Positions 37,488 to 42,541 of a stretch of DNA of 42,541 bases are shown here, one piece after another. Position 1 is the stretch's first letter. Each line of letters opens with the position of its first letter. Under the pieces are notes generated by a model. The model saw only the letters and a list, made by a program, of their open reading frames with translations. It did not search any database and had not been told where the DNA came from. The stretch is taken from the IMG/VR virus record IMGVR_UViG_3300046684_000080, positions 1 through 42,541 of that record, one strand, 5' to 3'. Made by a program: the position numbers and the translations under genes. This DNA comes from a virus.

Positions 37488-37684
37488 TGTGGCCGTACCT
37501 GCTGGTGTTCGCAGCTTACGCGCTGCTCGATCACGTACTTTTTGGATGGGAGAGGTTATGGGAGCCATCACGCCGATTCATGTCACGCGCTGCGGTGATG
37601 TGGTCCTTGGACGAGAGATTGAAGCGATCGAGCAGCTGGATGAAGCAGCTCAGGAAGCGCGCTATCAGGCCGAGCAAGACCTGA
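37487..37684 (+). CDS. Small membrane protein, 65 aa, overlapping the next gene
   Basis: ATG 37487 overlaps the TGA of the previous gene, and GAGGAGG stands 6 nt upstream. Residues 1-20 (MWPYLLVFAAYALLDHVLFG) form a membrane helix; the rest is basic and overlaps the following gene by 127 nt in another frame. The first 20 residues are the only unique part, so the true product may be short. Confidence 0.5.
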   Translation: MWPYLLVFAAYALLDHVLFGWERLWEPSRRFMSRAAVMWSLDERLKRSSSWMKQLRKRAIRPSKT

Positions 37685-37857
37685 CATTCGACGAAGTGCT
37701 CGAGGAGATCGCCGAGAGCTTCACGAGCATCGACAAGGCAATGTTCATGGATCGTCTCATGAAAGACACGGACGAAGCGAGAAAGGTGCTGCATCGGCTC
37801 TGCCAGAAGGCATTCGAGAGCGTCGTCGAGAAGGTAATCACGCGGCAGGAGCGATAA
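37558..37857 (+). CDS. Hypothetical protein, 99 aa
   Basis: Not recognised. Starts MGAITPIHVTRCGDVVLGRE with GGGAGAGG just upstream, then a helical acidic body (DEVLEEIAESFTSIDKAMFM). Part of the early operon before the recombination genes. Confidence 0.68.
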   Translation: MGAITPIHVTRCGDVVLGREIEAIEQLDEAAQEARYQAEQDLTFDEVLEEIAESFTSIDKAMFMDRLMKDTDEARKVLHRLCQKAFESVVEKVITRQER

Positions 37858-37979
37858 GCCTGCCGCAAAGGAATCCAGCAGAGCCCTGACTGATGAGCGT
37901 TCACGAAGCGCTTATTTTTCAGTGCTTTGCCTTTAGTAGTCCTACTCGCCTGGCTGAGTCTCAGGCACTTGGAGATCAC

Positions 37980-39059
37980 ATGGAATCGAAGGAACTGACC
38001 GTCGTAGAGCGCGCAGCAGTCGCTCTCGGCACGCCGGAACATGAGAAGAAGCTGGTCGAGCTGGTGAAGCAGTCGGCGTCGATCGTCGAGATCAAGAATG
38101 CGGATGCGCGCGCGCAGTGCCATTCGGCTTACATGGTGCTCAAGACGGCACGTGTCGACATCGAGAAGGCCGGCAAGGCAGCGCGCGAGGATGCGACGGC
38201 GTTCTCGAAGGCGGTGATCGCGGAAGAAAAGCGGCTCGTGGGAATAACGGCGGCCGAGGAATCGCGGCTGCAAGGTCTGCGAGACGTGTGGGATGAAGCG
38301 CGCGAGGCTGAGAAGCGAGCCATCCGCGAGGAGGAAGAGCGGCGCGTCGCAGCGATCCGGGCCCGAATCGAAGCCTTCATGCTCGACGCGGTGACGGCAG
38401 CTTCGAAGTCATCCGTAGAAATTGCGGCGCACGCCGACAGCGTTGACGCGACGGTCATTTCCATCGACGAGTTCGCAGAGTTCACCGGCGAGGCGCAGGC
38501 GAAGCAATATCAGACGGTCAAGTGGCTGCGAGAGCGCCACGCTGACGCGGTTGCGAAGGAAGCCGAGCAGAAGCGCCTCGTCGACGAACGGGCAGCTTTG
38601 GAGCGCCAGCGCGCAGAGCACAAAGCACGCGAACGCCAGGCTGCGGCCGAGCGAGCCGAGCAAGAGCGCAAAGACCGCGAGGCGCGCGCGTCAGAAGAAG
38701 CGAAGCTTCGCGCCGAACGTGAAGCGCACGAAGCCGAGATGCAGGCGCAGCGCGACGAGATTGCACGGCAGCAGGCGGAGATCGCCGCTGAGCGACGGCG
38801 GCAGGAAGAGGAAGCTTCAGCTAAGCGCCGGGCAGAAGAGGCCGCAGCGCGCGCAGAAGTCCAGCAAATCCGCGCCGAGCAGGACGCCAAGATCGCCGAG
38901 CAGAAGCGGCGCGAGCGCGAGCAGTTCGTCGAGAAAGGTCCGACCGATGACGAACTGGTCGACGTGCTGGCGTCTCACTACGGCGTCACGGTCGGCGATG
39001 TTCTCCGCTGGCTCGAAGCGTTCGACATCGAGTCCTTCAAATCCAACATCGAAATCTAA
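37980..39059 (+). CDS. Coiled-coil protein of the recombination operon
   Basis: A 359-aa protein. GGAG 5-6 nt before ATG 37980. The N-terminus (MESKELTVVERAAVALGTPE) is followed by nearly uninterrupted charged helix from about 95 to 320, with long stretches of Ala/Glu/Arg/Lys, a coiled coil. A small C-terminal domain (DELVDVLASHYGVTVGDVLRW) closes it. Similar proteins lie before the annealing protein in phages with RecT-exonuclease pairs and may scaffold the recombination complex; this is inferred. Confidence 0.75.
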   Translation: MESKELTVVERAAVALGTPEHEKKLVELVKQSASIVEIKNADARAQCHSAYMVLKTARVDIEKAGKAAREDATAFSKAVIAEEKRLVGITAAEESRLQGLRDVWDEAREAEKRAIREEEERRVAAIRARIEAFMLDAVTAASKSSVEIAAHADSVDATVISIDEFAEFTGEAQAKQYQTVKWLRERHADAVAKEAEQKRLVDERAALERQRAEHKARERQAAAERAEQERKDREARASEEAKLRAEREAHEAEMQAQRDEIARQQAEIAAERRRQEEEASAKRRAEEAAARAEVQQIRAEQDAKIAEQKRREREQFVEKGPTDDELVDVLASHYGVTVGDVLRWLEAFDIESFKSNIEI

Positions 39060-39100
39060 ATCCACGACGCCCGACAGAGAGTCTCGGGCAAGGAGAAATC

Positions 39101-39910
39101 ATGTCTGACCTTATCCCCGCTCAATCCTTTGACCTTTCGCCCAAGTCCCTCGAGGAGGCGCTGAAGTTCGCCGACTACCTGGCCGACTCCAGCATTGTCC
39201 CGAAGGACTTTCAGCAGAAGCCCGGCAACATCCTCGTCGCCATCCAATGGGGCATGGAGCTCGGCCTGAAGCCGATGCAGGCCATGCAGAACATCGCCGT
39301 GATCAACGGCCGGCCTTCCCTCTGGGGTGACGCCGTGCTCGCGCTGGTGCGCGCGTCACCGCTCTGCGAGTACGTCTACGAGTCGTTCGAAAACGGCACA
39401 GCCATGTGCCGGGTGAAGCGCCGCGGAGAAGACGAGCAATTCAGGACGTTCTCCGAGGCCGACGCCAAGCAGGCCGGGCTGATCGGCAAGCAGGGGCCGT
39501 GGGCGCAGTACCCGCAGCGCATGAAGCAGATGCGTGCCCGGGCATTCGCTCTGCGCGACGTCTTCCCCGACGTGCTCAAGGGGATGCCGATCGCCGAAGA
39601 GGTCAGCGACTTCGCCACCGAGAAGGACATCACGCCGCGCGGCAAGCAGACGCCGACGCAGATTGCCGAGAGCGCCGCGCAGAGCGCGCGCGCCGAGCGC
39701 ACCGAGCGTCACGAGGAGATTATCAAGAAGCTCGAGAAGGTCGCCAAGGACTTCGGCTTTAACCCCTTCAAGGAGGAATGGAGCAAGTTGTCCGTCGAGG
39801 ATCGCTCGGCGATCGGGCTGAACGAGCGCAATCGCATCGGCGCAATCGCCAATTCGACGCCGGTCGAACCGATGCAAACGGGCCGCCAGCCAGGAGCCGA
39901 CGATGAGTGA
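39101..39910 (+). CDS. RecT/Redbeta-superfamily single-strand annealing protein
   Basis: A 269-aa protein. MELGLKPMQAMQNIAVINGRPSLWGDAVLALVR (given in pieces: ELGLKPMQAMQNIAVINGRP and SLWGDAVLALV), GPWAQYPQRMKQMRARAFAL and FPDVLKGM are the conserved core of RecT-type annealing proteins. It would anneal complementary strands made single-stranded by the exonuclease coded next. AAGGAG precedes the ATG. Its stop overlaps the exonuclease start. Confidence 0.9.
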   Translation: MSDLIPAQSFDLSPKSLEEALKFADYLADSSIVPKDFQQKPGNILVAIQWGMELGLKPMQAMQNIAVINGRPSLWGDAVLALVRASPLCEYVYESFENGTAMCRVKRRGEDEQFRTFSEADAKQAGLIGKQGPWAQYPQRMKQMRARAFALRDVFPDVLKGMPIAEEVSDFATEKDITPRGKQTPTQIAESAAQSARAERTERHEEIIKKLEKVAKDFGFNPFKEEWSKLSVEDRSAIGLNERNRIGAIANSTPVEPMQTGRQPGADDE

Positions 39911-40583
39911 CGTGATCGAACAACGTAGCGATGCGTGGCGCGCCGAGCGCGCCGGAAAGCTGACCGCGTCGCGCTTCATCGACGCTATCGCAATGACCCG
40001 ACCGGAACAGGGCGAGGTCTACAAGTCGGGCCCGCGCAAGGGACAGCCGAAGCTGCCCGAGTCTCTGGCGCCGCGCGAGAAGTACAAACGCGAGGTCGCT
40101 TTCGAGCGGATGGCAGGCATCCCGCGCCACGAGATCAGCGGGCAGGCGCTCAGGTACGGGACGGAGGTCGAGCAGTTCGCTCGCGAGGCGTACGAGCTGG
40201 CGACGGGAAACATCGCCGTCGAAGCGCAGTTCGTATGTCATCCCACCTACCCGTTCATCGGCGCATCGCCCGATTTCCTCGTCGACGACGACGGTGGCGG
40301 GGAAATGAAATGCCCGATGGACGAAGGCGTTCACATCGGCACGTGGCTTGACGGTGTGCCGCCGGATCACCTTCCGCAGATTCAAGGTGGGATGCTCGTC
40401 ACCGGTCGGCAGTGGTGGGACTTCGTCTCATACGACCCGCGCCAGTGCGAAAAGCTCCGCCTGTTCGTCAAGCGCGTGCCGCGCGACGACAAATTTATCG
40501 AACAGATCCTCCTGCCCGGCCTGCTGCAGTTCAACGCAGAGGTCGAGCAGATGATCGCCGAACTCAACCGCCGCGCGGCGTAA
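39903..40583 (+). CDS. YqaJ-type (lambda exonuclease-like) recombination nuclease
   Basis: A 226-aa exonuclease. It has the conserved RSDAWRAERAGKLTASRF, IGASPDFLVDDDGGGEMKC (Asp124, Glu134, Lys136) and HLPQIQGGMLVTGRQWWDF. The ATG overlaps the annealing-protein gene by 8 nt. It should degrade one strand of double-stranded ends, giving the partner substrate for annealing. Confidence 0.93.
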   Translation: MSDVIEQRSDAWRAERAGKLTASRFIDAIAMTRPEQGEVYKSGPRKGQPKLPESLAPREKYKREVAFERMAGIPRHEISGQALRYGTEVEQFAREAYELATGNIAVEAQFVCHPTYPFIGASPDFLVDDDGGGEMKCPMDEGVHIGTWLDGVPPDHLPQIQGGMLVTGRQWWDFVSYDPRQCEKLRLFVKRVPRDDKFIEQILLPGLLQFNAEVEQMIAELNRRAA

Positions 40584-40594
40584 CGGAGCACGAC

Positions 40595-40720
40595 ATGAAT
40601 CACGCCATTAAAGAAGCCGACTACGGGGCAGCAGAAGCGCTTATTGGCGCGGTTCTTGTCCTGTCAATTGTAGGCATCGCAACGACCGTAATCGTCGCCA
40701 TTTTGGGAGGTGTCGCATGA
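40595..40720 (+). CDS. Small membrane protein, 41 aa
   Basis: GGAG 7 nt before ATG 40595. Residues 14-38 (AEALIGAVLVLSIVGIATTV and on) are a membrane helix. Its stop overlaps the next ATG (ATGA). Confidence 0.65.
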   Translation: MNHAIKEADYGAAEALIGAVLVLSIVGIATTVIVAILGGVA

Positions 40721-40917
40721 AGACGCCACAGCGCGGAGACGATCTCCGCCATTTCGACACATCACGCCTTCTATCGCCGGCCGAGCGCCTCGCAGCTCGC
40801 AACGCCGGACGGTTGCAAAAGCTGCCACCTCGCGAAATCAAGGTGGCGATCGGCTGCTTCCATGTCCCCGCCAGCGTTGCCCGCCAGTTCGCCTACATCT
40901 ACGTCGGTGCTCGATGA
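40717..40917 (+). CDS. Small hypothetical protein, 66 aa
   Basis: Not recognised. MKTPQRGDDLRHFDTSRLLS, basic and soluble, with one cysteine. Coupled to the preceding gene by ATGA. Confidence 0.6.
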   Translation: MKTPQRGDDLRHFDTSRLLSPAERLAARNAGRLQKLPPREIKVAIGCFHVPASVARQFAYIYVGAR

Positions 40918-40935
40918 CTCCCGCAAAGGCTCACC

Positions 40936-41085
40936 ATGACCGAATCCCTTCTCGTCGCTCTCCTCTGGGCGCTCTGCTGTGGCGTCGTGTGTGCATTCAT
41001 CCACGGCGCGAAGAAAGCGCGTCGCACCCAACACTGGGTCGACGAAGCCCGGCGCAATGTGAAGTGGCCGGCGAGAACTGAATAG
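40936..41085 (+). CDS. Small membrane protein, 49 aa
   Basis: ATG 40936 with AAGG 6 nt before it; stop TAG 41083-41085. Residues 4-24 (SLLVALLWALCCGVVCAFIH) are a membrane helix; the C-terminal half is basic (KKARRTQHW). Convergent to the DUF1488-like gene. Confidence 0.6.
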   Translation: MTESLLVALLWALCCGVVCAFIHGAKKARRTQHWVDEARRNVKWPARTE

Positions 41086-41119
41086 CCAGCCGTTGCGCGT
41101 GACGACGAGCCGGTAGTGA

Positions 41120-41392
41120 TCAAAAGTCGAGTGTGTCGATGACGACACGCTCGGGTAACGGATGAACGCCGGACTTACGAAAAGCGGCGGCACAGATTTC
41201 CTGCTCATGCGTGTAGAAGCACTTCAAGACTTCGTTCGGGCTCGATGCTTCTTCGGCTCCGAAGTGATCGCGTAGAGCTTGAAGGGTGATCCGAAATCGG
41301 TCGATTCGTCCGCCGGACGTAAGTGTGAAATCGACGCCCGCATCGCCTGCGAGGATCTGCACGTTCAATGGCTGGTACACGAAAGTCTCCAC
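41120..41392 (-). CDS. DUF1488-like protein, minus strand in an otherwise plus-strand operon
   Basis: A 90-aa protein with VDFTLTSGGRIDRFRITLQAL, then LRDHFGAEEASSPNEVLKCF and a closing ERVVIDTLDF, close to the DUF1488 pattern. Start is GTG at 41392 without a clear binding site. It is the only minus-strand gene in this block, so it must have its own promoter; role unknown. Confidence 0.68.
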   Translation of the reverse strand: METFVYQPLNVQILAGDAGVDFTLTSGGRIDRFRITLQALRDHFGAEEASSPNEVLKCFYTHEQEICAAAFRKSGVHPLPERVVIDTLDF

Positions 41393-41454
41393 TGTTGGCG
41401 AGTGGAAAGCGTAACACGCTGGCGCATCGCGCCGGACACGATAGAGAGAAGAAC

Positions 41455-41751
41455 ATGAGCTATTGCCCGACCTGCGGGAAAAGCACGTACTTCAGTGGTA
41501 ACAGCCACAGATGCCCGCCGCAGTGGGAAGTGCGCGACGCGGATGACTGCGATGACAGCGATTGGGAAGTTGTGCGCGAGATCGACGCCGAAGATGCCGC
41601 GCGCGAGTATGCGCAGCGCAGTGACAGCGATGGCGGCGAAGGCCCTCATGAGCGCATCGTTCTCGTCCGTGAACTCGGCTCGACTGAAACGAAGCGCTTC
41701 GAGATCACATTCGATTACAGCATCGATTACTACGCGCACGAAACCGCATGA
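41455..41751 (+). CDS. Zinc-ribbon hypothetical protein, 98 aa
   Basis: It starts MSYCPTCGKSTYF with a CxxC motif, then HRCPPQW, a likely metal site; the rest is acidic (DADDCDDSDWEVV). ATG 41455 is used; the extended frame upstream lies antisense to DUF1488. Overlaps the next gene by ATGA. Confidence 0.7.
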   Translation: MSYCPTCGKSTYFSGNSHRCPPQWEVRDADDCDDSDWEVVREIDAEDAAREYAQRSDSDGGEGPHERIVLVRELGSTETKRFEITFDYSIDYYAHETA

Positions 41752-41927
41752 CCCCCACAAAGACAGCAGCTCTCACGCACCTAGGAGCGCTATGCAACGC
41801 CAATAAGCCGACTACGGTGTTGCTGCATCAAGCGGTGGCGTCTAGCGCGGCGCTGTTTTCCACCCTAGCCGGCGAACCGGTAGAGATCAGGATCGGCTCT
41901 GTGCTGATCGCAAGGAGCGAGAAATGA
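41748..41927 (+). CDS. Small hypothetical protein, 59 aa
   Basis: Runs from ATG 41748 (overlap ATGA) to TGA 41925-41927 (overlap ATGA with the next gene). MTPTKTAALTHLGALCNANK and a short helical-beta remainder. No known family. Confidence 0.62.
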   Translation: MTPTKTAALTHLGALCNANKPTTVLLHQAVASSAALFSTLAGEPVEIRIGSVLIARSEK

Positions 41928-42541
41928 ATATCGAAAACATAGTTTTGAGCATCGGAACCCACGAATCGCCGGATGAGGGGCATTGCCTTCTTGAGGTCGT
42001 TAGCATGTTTGCGGGAGAAAATTTCGGAGATTCGCCAGCATGTGTCGATCCGGTCCTTGCTCAATTCGGTCGGTCATGGAATGCCGGAATGCGATCCGAC
42101 GAAGAACGCGATCAGCTTAAGCAGTACATCGCACGACTTCCCGGAACTAACAAAGGGCTTGCGCTCAAGAATAAACGCTCTTGGATGGCGCTCGATTGGC
42201 TGATCCGCGTAAATACCGTCGCATGGCTTTCGCTGAATCCAACCCTCACACATCATGCTAAAGCGCTCAAAGCGCTGCCGCCGATTACCTGCTGGGCCGA
42301 TCTCGTCGTAGCACAACCAACGCTTGATGCGGCAAATAAAGATGCGGCCGCCGCATTGGACGCCGCACGGGCCGCCGCACGGGCCGCCGCACGGGCCGCC
42401 GCATTGGACGCCGCATGGGACGCCGCACGGGACGCCGCACGGGCCGCCGCACGGGCCGCCGCATTGGACGCCGCATGGGCCGCCGCATTGGACGCCGCAG
42501 GGGACGCCGCAGGGGACGCCGCAGGGGACGCCGCATGGGAC
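41924..42541 (+). CDS. Partial protein with DAA/AAA tetrapeptide repeat tail
   Basis: 206 codons without a stop to the window edge. N-terminal about 139 residues are a normal domain (LIRVNTVAWLSLNPTLTHHA, then LKALPPITCWADLVVAQ) of a family found in phages and actinobacteria with Ala-rich tails, function unknown. From residue 145 a tetrapeptide repeat [LRWG][DA]AA runs on, 15 full copies and a half. Reading in this frame only gives a stop-free chain. The 3' end is missing. Confidence 0.75.
   Translation, partial: MNIENIVLSIGTHESPDEGHCLLEVVSMFAGENFGDSPACVDPVLAQFGRSWNAGMRSDEERDQLKQYIARLPGTNKGLALKNKRSWMALDWLIRVNTVAWLSLNPTLTHHAKALKALPPITCWADLVVAQPTLDAANKDAAAALDAARAAARAAARAAALDAAWDAARDAARAAARAAALDAAWAAALDAAGDAAGDAAGDAAWD
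42356..42541. repeat. 12-bp tandem repeat array (15.5 units, continues past window)
   Basis: Unit NNGGMCGCCGCA, with first codon ttg, cgg, tgg or ggg and second gac or gcc, then gcc gca. The codons at positions 3 and 4 are constant. Such an array can gain or lose units by slippage without a frameshift because the unit is 12 bp. Confidence 0.9.

Noticed and set aside
42285-42536. Minus-strand frame coding an RRP-type repeat protein
   Set aside because: It is the reverse reading of the 12-bp array; the plus-strand frame has a proper start, a normal N-terminal domain and coupling to upstream genes.

Overview
The window is almost entirely a temperate contractile-tailed phage (a prophage or phage genome). 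The host is most likely Burkholderia or a close betaproteobacterium. That guess rests on the high-GC codon use, on the phage gene set, and on the interrupted A/T-richer stretches, not on any host marker gene. No integrase, tRNA or unmistakable host gene is visible, and attachment sites cannot be placed. A partial small gene at 1-110 and a partial repeat-rich gene at 41924-42541 run off the two ends.

Layout. Positions 1-1567 are an accessory end with small hypothetical genes and a very short ATP-dependent DNA ligase on the plus strand. Positions 1568-28078, minus strand read right to left, are the late operon: terminase small and large subunits, DUF1073 portal, Mu-F-like head protein, DUF2213 protease/scaffold, cement protein, DUF2184 major capsid, head-tail connectors, DUF3383 sheath, DUF3277 tube, G/GT tail chaperones made by -1 frameshifting, tape measure with a built-in lysozyme, a baseplate set (Dit-like, plug, hub, gp138-type spike, gp25-like, J-like, DUF2612), tail fibre and assembly protein, GH19 endolysin, repeat-rich virion proteins, HNH protein, holin and nested Rz/Rz1. 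Four plus-strand genes interrupt this operon as morons: a secreted beta-propeller glycosidase with a polysaccharide-type C-terminal domain (6080-7591), a 70-aa companion, a secreted 147-aa protein (12279-12722), and a beta-flower protein with an L-x-P repeat tail (28158-28529).

Positions 28597-35685, minus strand, are the delayed-early replication and regulation operon. It holds a CII-like protein, HTH proteins, a replication initiator whose coding sequence contains a CGTTGCAT iteron array (probable origin), DnaB helicase, VRR-NUC, NinB, YbcO and a candidate late regulator, mostly linked by ATGA-type overlaps. The switch at 35838-36776 has divergent Cro-like and S24-type CI genes. From 36777 rightward an early plus-strand operon carries small genes, a coiled-coil protein, a RecT-like annealing protein, a YqaJ-type exonuclease and short accessory genes.

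The two most informative non-coding signals are in the switch. First, an operator of the form TATTAG-N4-CTAATA overlaps the -10 of both lytic promoters (leftward at 36049-36076 and rightward at 37086-37114). Second, the roughly 225-nt leader of the rightward early transcript carries a boxA-like element and a chain of strong stem-loops (about 37144-37332). One of them has 23 base pairs, which suggests RNA-directed antitermination or another leader RNA device. Several intrinsic terminators lie inside the late operon, so some form of processive antitermination is expected.
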